DNA from: Sialis fuliginosa
Lineage: Eukaryota; Arthropoda; Insecta; Megaloptera; Sialidae
Direction: 5' to 3'
DNA: 64,000 nt
Assembly: GCA_961205875.1 (NCBI GenBank)
Contig: OY540817.1
Location: 8,467,001 to 8,531,000, forward strand
Below the pieces are notes generated by a model. It was not told where the DNA came from, searched no databases, and saw only the letters and a program-made list of their open reading frames with translations. The translations under genes were made by a program, and so were the position numbers. This document shows, in pieces, positions 48,261-59,200 of the stretch; the stretch's first letter is position 1; each line of letters begins with the position of its first letter.

Positions 48261-51044
48261 ATGAACGTAAGTGCTTTAAAATCAGAGTTAAGAAAAAGAG
48301 ATGCAAAATTAAGAACAGCTAATTCAGAGGTAAGTGTGGCATAATTAAGACTCTGTCAAACAGGAAGCGGACAGCCGCGAACTCTGTATCGTGTAATGTT
48401 GCGTCATCCTGGTCAAACAGAAAGCGGACTACCGCGGCGGACAGCGGACAGGTTGTAAATTTTTACAGAGCTCGCGCGCGGACTGGATACCAAAATAAGT
48501 AAAAAAGATAAGATAATAATGAAAAGTTGTGCGGTAGTGCAGTTGTTTGTATGACATCGCTTCAGTATTTAGCTCGGAAAACAACCCTCTCGAACGTAGA
48601 ATGCTTAGTTATTAGTATGCACATTGACTATGGCATACCCATTTCCTTTTTCGTCTTGCTACTGAACTCACAACTAATAAAAAAAGTCATTATTCGTCAG
48701 ACAAACTGCTGGATATGATGATCACTAGATAAAGAAATAATTTTCCCTGGTTCGCCGTCACTTGCTCGTTCTATTTAACCACCCTAGTCCGCGGCGGACT
48801 GCGAACTGTCCGCCCGCAGACTGTCTGCGCGGACAGTCCGCTTCCTGTTTGACAGTTGTTCTATTTACTGGTGTACGAAATAATTTTATTAAAACCCTAT
48901 AAACTTGTTCCGCGCCTAACAATAACTTCTGACAGCTACCTCACTCACAAGTGACGCCTTCTCGTGAGCCTAAAAACGATAGCCCTATTCCAACAATGTG
49001 TAAAAGCAAGGTAAAAAAACGTGAAAAATAGTCTGTTTCAGATATCTAATACGTTAATGAGTTATTTTAGTTAAAAAATGAATAAATTCGGTTACATTTA
49101 TAAGCCACCTATAAAATAATATGAATCTATATTCCTCACAACAAACCAAAGTTGTTTTTATTCCGTTTTGTAATAATAGCTTATTGTAATATAATGTTTT
49201 AAGTTCAATGTTATACATAGATTAAGATACATTAAATATAAGAATGCTTCAAAGCTTGAGTGTATGAGCGTATTGCTAGTTGTGGAGTAAATGGATACAA
49301 GACTGAGCGATTTTTATATTACACACAAAATTAAAATTAAAACGACCAAAATGACTTCAATGTAAAATTCATTGTGAAGAGAAATATAAGAACAAATAAA
49401 TCTATTATCAAGTTCGTAGAGCGATGTTTAAAAAAAAGGAGTATAGAAGCAATATATACATATTTTACTATAATTCGGCTCTATGAATTTTTGACGGCAG
49501 TTATTCTTTGATTTTGTTTTATGTTAAAGAATCTAATCATTTTTAAATGGTGTAAAATTGAATTTAAAAAAAAAATGTTTTTATTTGTTTGGGGTTAATT
49601 TAACAAAAAATATGTATGAAAGATAAATGTATATTTAAGATACGTCCAAAAAGTTATTATATATAAATATTAGAACAAAATCATATGAATAAAAGCCTCA
49701 GATGTATGATAAGTAAAACTCATATAATTCCAGAACTTGCGTAAGTAATGCCGTTATTTAGGTAAAAAAAAATAATAAAATAAATGCATTTTTTATAAGA
49801 TAAAGACCTAGAAAAAATGATTATCTATAAATTTTGAAAAGTGATCTACGCCAATTATCTTAGATCGACGGAATTCAAAATTTTAAATGAATTAGATTTT
49901 ATTTGATTTACGTAGATCTCAATTTCCTAACAATAAGTAGATCTATAATAATCGACGTAGATCGAAATTTTGAGAAAATTAGATCTAATTTAATCTATGA
50001 TAGATCAAATTTATTTTTTCCTGTGAATGAACAAAAAAATGCATTTATTTTTAATTGCTTGTTATAGTTAGGGTTTGTTTTATAAATTTTAGCAGGATAT
50101 GTTTACAAAATTATTTTACCAATTAAATTAAAATTCGTAGGACTTAGCTTTCATATGTATTACTAATTCTAAATTAATTTAAATATATAAATGTATATTT
50201 TTCAAATTATTATTCGATCAACTTCTTTATCAAAGGTTTTACTAAAAACTAAAGAACTTCTTTGTAAAAATAGCCTGTTAAAAAAGATTGTACATTTTTT
50301 AGTTTTAATAAAACCAGTGATAACTATACTGAAAACTATGTTATGTCCAGGGTTATCAGATTTCTAAAATACATTTATTAATTAATTTTTTTGACTTCTT
50401 TTAATTTTTACTTTACGAAAATTCAACAATGCTTTGTTACGCGTAAACGGTTCACAAAATTCAAAATATATATTGGAATAGATATGCGCCCGCGCATTAT
50501 GTATTCAAGTAACGCACCAATCATTCAAATGATGTTTAAGCGGGATATTTGAATCTGGTAACCCTGGTTATGTCTTTTAATTTTATAATTATTTGCACAG
50601 TAATTTTATACACTGTACAATTTTTGTTAAATTTTACCTTATCACAACACTGTTTATAAAATATATAGTATGAATATATAAGGATATAATTTATAGATAA
50701 CTAATAAAGAAGAAATGTATTTTGGTGAACATCAAATCATGTTAATTGGCACTAAATTTAGTTATGTAATAAAATTAAAAACAAAATAAATGTATCCGAC
50801 GCATTATATTTTGATGTTGAAATGTATCTATAATATGTACGGAAATAAAAATATGAATGTGTGCCCTGTGATATGCCCGTATCACATAAATGTCAAAATA
50901 TTTATAATAAAATTATCAAATTGTAATGTATTTGCTGGTCTTTTATTTTCATACATACCTGTCAATTTACAGCTAGGACGACAGAATGCTAGGAAAGTGG
51001 GAATTACGTCATCACAGGAATATATTCAAGTTATAAATACATAA
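48261..51044 (+). CDS. Candidate small three-exon gene of unknown function
   Basis: Proposed exons: 48,261-48,329 (MNVSALKSELRKRDAKLR...), 48,936-49,010 and 50,973-51,044 (TAA). All junctions are phase 0. The first donor GAG|GTAAGT is near consensus, the second AAG|GTAAAA is acceptable, and the acceptors are TGACAG and TTTACAG. The product would be 71 residues, basic, with a charged probably helical start (residues 4-23) and a Ser/Pro-rich middle; no domain was recognised. Intron 1 holds a 503-bp MITE and intron 2 a 219-bp hAT-like MITE, each lying cleanly inside the intron. Exons this short can arise by chance in 3 kb of AT-rich DNA, and further exons may be missing, so this is only a candidate. 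It converges on the ZAD gene at 51,540. Confidence 0.3.
48353..48855. mobile_element. GC-rich-ended MITE with duplicated terminal repeat
   Basis: Perfect 20-bp inverted ends CTGTCAAACAGGAAGCGGAC / GTCCGCTTCCTGTTTGACAG. A second copy of the end (GGTCAAACAGAAAGCGGACT) lies 60 bp inside the left terminus, followed by GCGGCGGACAGCGGACAGG. No transposase and no clear target duplication. Confidence 0.75.
49011..50339. other. No gene seen
   Basis: AT-rich; several GTAGATC-type short words recur near 49,850-50,010 (TAGATCT) as near 45,700, suggesting shared repeat remnants. No exon recognised. Confidence 0.3.
50348..50566. mobile_element. hAT-like MITE with perfect 8-bp target duplication
   Basis: Ends CAGGGTTATCAGATTTC and GAATCTGGTAACCCTG are inverted repeats, flanked by GTTATGTC at 50,340-50,347 and 50,567-50,574. 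219 bp, no coding content. Confidence 0.85.
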
Positions 51045-51282
51045 TTAGTACAGTAAAACCGATGAATGTAGTCGACCAAGGGGTGCAGGGGTAGTTTTAC
51101 AGCAGGTGAAAGGGATGAAAAACTGTTTTTAAGCGAATAACTTCAAAATGGCAACTGCACTCATTGATTTCTTAAAGTGTAGGTATCAAACTATTTCTGT
51201 ACCAATTTTCATTAATAAACGAATTATTTTGTTCAAAAAATCTATTTTTACTGTATTAATTATACATTAAATATATACCCGT

Positions 51283-51325
51283 GATGATTTCCGGGCAAAC
51301 ACTGATTGGTAAAGGAGCTATTGAG
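51283..51325 (+). repeat. Diverged copy of the ZAD-gene promoter block
   Basis: GTGATGATTTCCGGGCAAAC followed by ACTGATTGGTAAAGGAGCT aligns with the blocks upstream of both ZAD genes and inside the element at 59,081. It lies downstream of the first ZAD gene. Confidence 0.5.
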
Positions 51326-51521
51326 ACTACCTTGTCTTTACATACCTTGCTCTTTAATACCTTGCCTTTTGCCACCTAAGTTTGGTAAACGGAAGTAAAA
51401 CAATTGAATTCTAATAGAGATCATATTTATTTTTATATAATGTATTTACAAATGAACGATAATATAAAAGAAAATTAAATATTTACAAATTGATAAACAT
51501 AACAATTAATAAAATGGTCGC

Positions 51522-51527
51522 TTTATT
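51522..51527 (-). terminator. Possible polyadenylation signal of ZAD gene 1
   Basis: Minus-strand AATAAA starts 13 bp after the stop codon; another lies about 100 bp further. The nearer one would give a very short 3' UTR. Confidence 0.3.
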
Positions 51528-51539
51528 GTCAAATAAAAG

Positions 51540-54254
51540 CTAAACGTGAGTTTTAGAATGAACACCCAAGGCATATCGAGTTAAGAAAACATCATTGCAG
51601 CGAGCACATTCAAATTGCTTTCCTGTCGCATGCATTTTTTTGTGCTTCAACATCGGAGTGTATTGAGTAAACCGCTGTCCACATATGTCACATCTAAAAT
51701 GTATTTTAATTATTAATTATGTGTTACGTAATTGATTTTAGTATCCGGAGACACTGTATATTGCACAGTTATAAAAGTTATATTTATTATTTACTTACAC
51801 ATAGGGTCTTTCCCCTGTATGTTGCCGGATATGACATCGTAGAGCATCTTTACGAGCAAAAGCTTTGCCACACGCTTCACAAACAAATTTTTTCTCCCCT
51901 GTATGTAAAGTCATGTGTATTCTGAGATCAACCCGTGTTAAAAATCCTTTTCCACATACCTTAAAAATCATTTGTAATAAATATATAAATTCACTTGCAA
52001 TATACTTATCTGCCACTATAACAAAAGCATAGGGCTAACTATATTATCTTATTTAAGGAATTTTTCACTAATATTACTTCACTATATTTTAAATAAAACA
52101 GAACAGCAGCGACAATTAAAAAATATCAAATAACCTCACAAACAAATGGTTTCTCTCCTGTATGAATTCTAACGTGCGTCGAAAGGTAACCTTTGGAAAC
52201 GAACAGCTTGTTGCATATCGTACACGGATACTGCCGCAAATCTTTTGTGCCATGCGTTCTTTGATGTGATTTCAACAAACCTTTGGTAATAAATGTTTTC
52301 CCACAAAGATCACAAGCAAATGGTTTTATCCCTAAATGCCGGTTCTCGTGATCTATCAACGCTTGTTTAGATTTAAAACTCTGTTCACAGGTCGTGCATT
52401 GATATGGTTTGGAGTCGTCGTGTACTCGTTGATGCACTGTTAAATAACTCTGGCACTGGAATCCTTTTCCACAAATGTTGCATGACAGTAAATATTTTCC
52501 TAGAAAATTTATTACATTTTATCGTTTTGTTTTTTATGAAATTTGATTGTTTATATATGAGTAATTTAATTCCACGTACTATTACTTGTAACTAGTTAAA
52601 AAAATACCTGTATGTTTAGCTTCGTGTTGATCTAAACCCATTTTTGATCTTAAACCTTTCCCACAAGTTTTACATTTGAACGGTTGTTCATTTGTATGTC
52701 TTCTCATATGCTCAACAAGTTTATAATTAGATCGACAAACTTTTCCACAAACCGTACACGTTTTTGATAATACACTGCTTTTTTTATGTTCATTCTTTTT
52801 ATTTTTTGTAATTACTTCATTTATCTCTTCACTTGATTTTGATACCTAACGAATATGAATGCAAATGTATTAATTTAAAACAATACAGAAAATATTAAAT
52901 AAACTTACCAGATTTATACATTCGGCTGCATTATTCAAAATACTTTTTACATTTATCACTGGCTGATCCTTGACATCTTTCTTATGGGTTAGATTAAAAT
53001 GTGCATTCAAAGATGCTTCTTCCTTAAACAATGCTGTACAATTTTTACATTTTAGCCAATGTTGTCGATAATGTATTCTAAATTTCTGTCTTCCTTCGAA
53101 GGCATTTTTGCAGAAATCACAAACGTAATATACTTGATGAGTTTGTTCGTTAATGCCTGTAGACTGAAGCTCTTGTTCTAAATTAATAACTGTTTCATTT
53201 AATTGTTCCTCTAAAATAAAATCATTGGCAATGCTTTCTGGCAATGACTGTATTCCTTCATCATATTTATTTGAACTCGATACAATTTTTATATTGACAG
53301 TATTTGCAATATTGTTATCATTCTGAAATAATTCATATTTTTTTATAAACTAATCAAATTTCTATGCTGTAGCTAAAATAAATTTATAAAATAATATTTT
53401 GATAACAATTACACAGATGAAAAATATCAATATCTGAAAAATACGATTCATTGCAATAAAATAATTGATTTGACATTTTACTGTCATTTATGTGACATTA
53501 GTAAAAATATTCTTGAATAAGAAACTGAAAGGATCAATTTTATTTTGTTCAAGAAAATGTTCACTAATATCATTCCACTATTACAGATATATTTTAAAAC
53601 TCACTATAAAATCAATATCTGGTACAACTTCACAAATTTCTGCCTTTATAGTTGTGTTTCCTTCAGTATTTATTAGATTTAATTCATTTGCACCATTTAT
53701 TGATTCATCAGATAATGCTGTATCTAGAACATTTTCTTCAACATTCTGAATAATATCATCACTTAAACTTTGATTCGAAGTTACGATTTCATTTGATATA
53801 TCAGCAGGTATAATGTCTTCAACCAGAATATCATGTTCACTATCATTATAATTTATTAAATCATTTGTGGCACAAAAAGAAGCGTGAATGTCAGCTTCTT
53901 CACTATTTGATATACTTGATAAGATTTCATTTTGAAGTCCTAACAAAACTTGTTCTGTCTCGTGTGCTTTACTACGAAATTGATAAAAATAATTCAGTTT
54001 TGCACTACAATCATCGCATATCATCTTTGGTAAAATATCTGTTGAATTTATCTAAAATAAAAACATACAGGTTATAGTATATACTATATATGAATATTAG
54101 TTTATCTGAATAATTATAATATTATTATTACCTGGATCTGTAGCAAGAGAGAGATTTTTGGTACAATTGCATCATTTGCAAATACGTGTAACCCAACTAA
54201 ATTTATTTTAGAAGCACATAATCGACATAAATTCCTATAATTATCCTGATCCAT
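51540..54254 (-). CDS. ZAD + 12 C2H2 zinc-finger transcription factor, paralog 1 (633 aa)
   Basis: Seven exons on the minus strand: 54,132-54,254, 53,605-54,051, 52,909-53,322, 52,608-52,845, 52,135-52,499, 51,799-51,959 and 51,540-51,693; all introns GT-AG, phases continuous, stop TAG. The start [13 protein letters not shown] opens a ZAD domain, the arthropod dimerisation module, with zinc ligands C10, C13, C53 and C56. An acidic Ser/Asn-rich linker (about 100-250) follows. Twelve C2H2 fingers run from residue 258 to the end: two spaced fingers (YYVCDFC; LKCKNC) and then ten in array from C358, several with TGEK-type linkers (HTGEKPF, HTGEKKF, HTGERPY). Finger 3 has Cys in place of the usual core Phe. 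ZAD-C2H2 proteins are nuclear, sequence-specific DNA binders. The gene is divergent from, and paralogous to, the one at 56,271. Target and biological role unknown. Confidence 0.93.
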
Positions 54255-54479
54255 TGTGCTGTTTTCTTAAAAATTTATAAAGAAACGTATTTATTAACTT
54301 TACTTACATATTTAATTTAAAACTATGTACAATGATTTAAGTATTTTGCAAATCTTAACCTATAACCCATATGTCAACATTATAATGAAATTAGCTATAA
54401 ATAACCATTGATACCATATTGATACAAACAAATCTGAACCTAGAATTTTAACGTTTTCGAACATGTATAGATGATACGC

Positions 54480-54680
54480 TCAAGGAAATCTCATGAGCTC
54501 CTTGACCATTCAGCGTTGACGCGGGAATGACGTCACCCAGGGGATATATTCAAATGTAATAAATGTATAATAGAATATCAGTTACAAAAAATCCTTTATT
54601 TATTCTTGTTTTCGTATTTTTTTATATTATAACAACACATTCAATCAAAGAAGTACAAATTCGATATGTTAGTTGTTACA
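54480..54680 (-). promoter_or_regulatory. Shared promoter block upstream of ZAD gene 1
   Basis: Read toward the gene, GGTGACGTCATTCCCGCG (CRE-like TGACGTCA) is followed by CAACGCTGAATGGTCAAGGA and GCTC, about 250-290 bp before the ATG. The same block, same orientation and similar distance, precedes ZAD gene 2. Upstream of it 54,560-54,680 also matches 59,390-59,500 inside a pogo-like element, so the block may derive from a transposon. Regulatory function is inferred from position. Confidence 0.5.
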
Positions 54681-54703
54681 CATTACACACAGACATAGAG
54701 CAT

Positions 54704-55367
54704 AGAACTGGGCGCGTGAGTAATTTTTGCTCACGATCACACACGCTCACGAGAGAAAAAATTTTAGTCACGCTTGCTCACTCACAGTTACAAAAAAATA
54801 TATTCACGATCACGTACGCTCACGAATCCTATTTTTTTCTCACGCCCGATCACGCACGGCGGGTCACGCTCGTGACACGATTTATTGTAATTGATGTAAA
54901 TTAAATTTTGAAATTATGAAAATAAATGTTTTTTACGTACAGTATATTGTGTCATATTATTTATTTTAAACTGCATTCTAGTACAAGTAATAGCAAACAA
55001 AACAAGAATAAAATAAAGCTACAATGCATTTTTAAATACTTTTTTGGTGTTCTGATATAGTTGGCATTGTTGGCAATACTGAGCATGTGAAAGTACTTCT
55101 AAAAATGACATTTATTTTTTATTTACTAATTGTATTTTTTAATGTCAAAATTCGTTTTAAAACATTATTATATCTATGCATAAATATTTTAAAAAAAGAT
55201 CAGATAACTTTATAAAAATATCTTCAAAATATACTCACGGACTCACGCACGGTTGTTTTAACTTGACTCACGATCACGCACGCTCACGATTCAAAATTTG
55301 AAAATCGCTCACGCTCATGCGGGTCACGGCCGAGACCCGAGAAATTCACGGTCCGCGCCCTGCTCTA
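54704..55367. mobile_element. hAT-like MITE packed with TCACG motifs, between the ZAD genes
   Basis: Ends AGAACTGGGCGCGTGA and CACGGTCCGCGCCCTGCTCT are imperfect inverted repeats. TAGAGCAT is duplicated at 54,696-54,703 and 55,369-55,376. The intact empty site is visible at 46,086-46,094 in another copy of the host repeat (ATAGAGCATGGACCGCGC). Both subterminal regions hold many variants of TCACGATCACGCACGCTCAC, a clustered subterminal arrangement. No transposase frame. Confidence 0.8.
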
Positions 55368-55376
55368 ATAGAGCAT

Positions 55377-55939
55377 GGACCGCGCATCTGAAAACAAGAT
55401 TGTCTATTTCATTCTTAATAGAAAAAGAGATAGATAAGTACATCCCAAACGCCACCGCATCTCTCTATATATATATTTTTTAAAAGCAAAATAAACATAA
55501 AAATAAAATCACAGACGTACATATTATTGCATAAAATATTCATAAATTTTTTTAACCTTTCTCATTATAATTTTCAATACTAAACGTAATTATTTCAAGT
55601 ACACAAATGTATTTTTAATAAAAAAAAAACGAATTAATTTGTACAGGTAAAATTTGTAAATTTTTTAATTTTCTAGGCGACCTACTAATTACTATATATG
55701 TTAAATTTGTTTCAAACACACATCTTTTAACTACATCTTAAAATTTTGTAATTTGTTTTGAACAATAATAAAAGTTAAATTGGGAAAAATGTATTTATGG
55801 CAATAAATAACAAAAATACAGGAAAAATTACTGATTTTCCGGAAATGTGAAAAAATTACCACGAGGTAGGATAATTTTTTTATTCAATAAAAAATTCCGG
55901 TTATAATAATGTATGACTACTATTATTTATTTAACTATG
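55377..55939. other. Intergenic DNA between the ZAD genes
   Basis: 55,377-55,467 is the remainder of the repeat split by the hAT-like insertion (GGACCGCGCATCTG ... CACCGCATCTCTC). The rest is AT-rich without recognisable content. Confidence 0.4.
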
Positions 55940-56015
55940 TATTTATAACATTTAAATATCGATTCTTGGTGACGTATTCCCGCACAAACGCTGATTGGTC
56001 AAGGAGCTAACTTTG
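55940..56015 (+). promoter_or_regulatory. Shared promoter block upstream of ZAD gene 2
   Basis: TTGGTGACGTATTCCCGCAC followed by AAACGCTGATTGGTCAAGGA and GCT, about 260-310 bp before the ATG. It contains a CRE-like half (TGACG) and an ATTGG (inverse CCAAT) box. Orientation and spacing match the block before ZAD gene 1. Confidence 0.5.
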
Positions 56016-56270
56016 TCAGGAGTTGGCAATCCTGACAAACTGTCGATTTTTTTATTTTATGTGAGTGCAACAATGTTAAGAATGCAAATATTTGTGTATT
56101 AAATGTCAGATTTTAGGTTAAATAATTTATTTTTATTTAGTACAGTTGAAGTTTTATTGCAGTGTATAAAAACGTGATGTTCATTACAAAATGAACATAT
56201 TGTACACGTAAATGCATAACATTTTACTTAAAAGTACGGCGAACTTTAAATTTCTATTTTATTGAAAGAA

Positions 56271-59200
56271 ATGGATCAAAATAACTATAACTTCCTATGT
56301 CGCTTATGCGCTATTAAAATAAATATGACTGGGTATAATATCTTCTCAAATGATGATGCCAATAGGCAAATTCTTCGAAAAATATCGGTTTTACTTCCAG
56401 TGCAGGTATATAAATCTTTACTTCAGTTCTTTTGAAATATTCATACACATTTATTTTTAGATAACACAATCAGATAATCTACCTAAAATGATCTGCAATG
56501 ATTGCAATTCTAAATTGAACTATTTTTATGAATTCCGAGATAAAGCGCTTGAAACCGAGCAGATACTTGTAAGTTTACAAAGTGAGATAACACAACCAAA
56601 TGTACCGAATGGAAAATCAGATTCTCATTTCAATTCATTAAAATCAAATGATATTCAAGATCGATCAAAATTGAGTAAAGAAAGAAAGAAGACATTTCAG
56701 AAGCAAAGGATAATGGAATCATCATTTTCTGATGATGATGATGATGATGATGATTCTGCTGATAATATAAATATGAGTGATTCAGAAGAAAATAAAAATA
56801 TCAAATCTGAGTATTGTGAAATCGTACCAGACATTGAATTCGTTGTAAGTACTAAATATTTTATTTGAAAACTTACGTAAATTAAATTTTTAATATTTTT
56901 TAGAATAGCAACAGTATTCAAGATTCAGATAATATAATGAATATACCTCTAAGTAAGTTAGCAAGCAGTTTAAATAAAAACTATATAATAGAAGAGCAAC
57001 TGAATGATATTATCCATAAACTAATCAAGTTAGAACCTCAGTCTGGATCGTTAGATGAGAATTCTCAAAGTGCATATTACTACTGTGATTTTTGCACAAA
57101 ATCTTATGAGGATAAAGATAAATTTTTAATACACTATCGAGAACATTGGCTGAAATGCAATAAATGTACTGGTTTGTTTAAAGATCGTATCTCTCTAGAT
57201 TTGCACGTTGAAAGCGTGCATTGTAAATTAAGTACAGATATAGGTGCAAAAGATGAAGATAATGCTAAATGTGATATTTCAACAGAAAAGGTTTGTATTT
57301 AATTTTCAATTAAAATTGTATATTTTGTAATGGCTCAAAAAGATCTTTTTCACAATTTTTTTTGTGTGTGATTGAAAGTTTTTTAACAAGATATTTTCTT
57401 TATATAAATTTATTTCTATTGACTTTTTACAAAATTTTAACCGTTAGAAAGATCTAACATCATATTTATTATACTATAATTCTCTAGAAGAAAGGGGTTG
57501 ACCTAAGATTAGACTCCAGAATTCCCTAACTTAACATTTCTGTGAATTTTTAACATGATTTTTGGTGGATATATTATTGAAAGTACAGTGAAACTTCGTT
57601 ATGATGCTCTTGATAAAAATATGTTTAAATGTAGAATCATAATTTTATTATAATAAAAAAGAAGAAATATACATTATGTAGATTATGTACTTCAAGCATT
57701 TTTCTCGATTTCCTGCCGATTTTTAAGAATAGAACAGAGTTGAACCTGAAATTCCATGAGTCTTAATATTTTGTAAAATCACCATTTTTTCCGCTAAAGA
57801 GAGTTTGGAATGGTCAACACTTGTATAACAAATGTTGCGAAGTTGATTTGAAAAATTTTGACTAAAGGTTTCCGTTGTCAACACAAAAGATATTAACAAA
57901 CTTTTGCGCATTATAAACGGTAATATTTGTATATTCATTTACATGTCGGGGTCGGAACCATGGCAAGCGCATAACAAGGAGCATTATATCGAAGTTTCAC
58001 TGTATATACTTTATTTTTAAGATATCAAATACAGAAAACGGTTCCTCAAAAAGAAGTAAAAAAGTATCGTTGGCTTCTAAAACGTGTAAAGAATGTGGTA
58101 AAGTTTGTCGTAATCTCTCTAGACTTAGTGAGCATATGAGAAAGCATACAGGGGAACAGCCATTCAAATGTAAAATATGCGGAAAAGGTTTAAAATCTAA
58201 AATGGGTTTAGATCAACATGAAGCTGAACACACAGGTATTGTGTAGTGGATATGGCAAAAGTCATTTTACAGTAACTTACTTTTGATATAACTTATTATT
58301 ATTATTATGTAGTTATATAAAAAGTAAGTTGTAAAGGAATTTTGGCCATAGTCTGTATATATCTTATTACAAAATAATTTTTTATGTAGGACAGTATCTA
58401 AAGCTGTGATATTTGTTTATTTATAATATTAAAACAAAAAATATTGTACAGGTCAATACGCACTATCTTGTAAACTATGCGGAAAAGGTTTCCAAAGTCA
58501 AAGTTACTTAACGGTTCATCAGCGAGTTCACAACGACGCTAGACCATATAAATGTACAACTTGTGAACAATGTTTCAAATCAAAACAGTCATTGATAGAC
58601 CACGAGAATAGGCACTTAGGAAACAAACCATACGCATGCGAGCAGTGTGGTAAGACTTTCATAACCAAAGGCTTGGTGAAAACGCATCAAAGAACTCACA
58701 GTACAGAAGACACTCGACAGTATCCTTGTTCGGTTTGCAATAAGAAGTTTGTGTCTAAAGGATATTTAGCTACACATATCAAGATTCATACGGGAGAACG
58801 TCCGCATGTTTGTGAGGCATGTATTAATGCTAATGTTAGAGTACATGAAATTAATAAAATCGTTTTTAGGTTTGCGGTAAAGGATTTGTAACGCAACGGG
58901 ATCTACGATTACATTCCATACTGCATACGGGTGAGAAGCCGTTTGTTTGTGAGACGTGCGGGAAAGCTTTCGCTCGTAAAGATGCTCTGAGGTTGCATAC
59001 ACGGCAGCATACAGGAGAACGGCCGTATGTGTAAGTATTGTGAATTTAGAGCTTTTATGATTGTGTTGTTTAAAATTATACAGTCGGGACTCGTTTATTC
59101 TAAGTCTCGTTTATTTGAAATGCCGAGTTTCTTTAATCGTAACTTTTTCTCCTTCTTCACCTCCCACCATTCTTGAGTCATGGCATAAACGAACATATTT

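Noticed and set aside
52404-52595. Plus-strand open frames over the ZAD gene 1 exons
   Set aside because: Shadows of the zinc-finger exons on the other strand.
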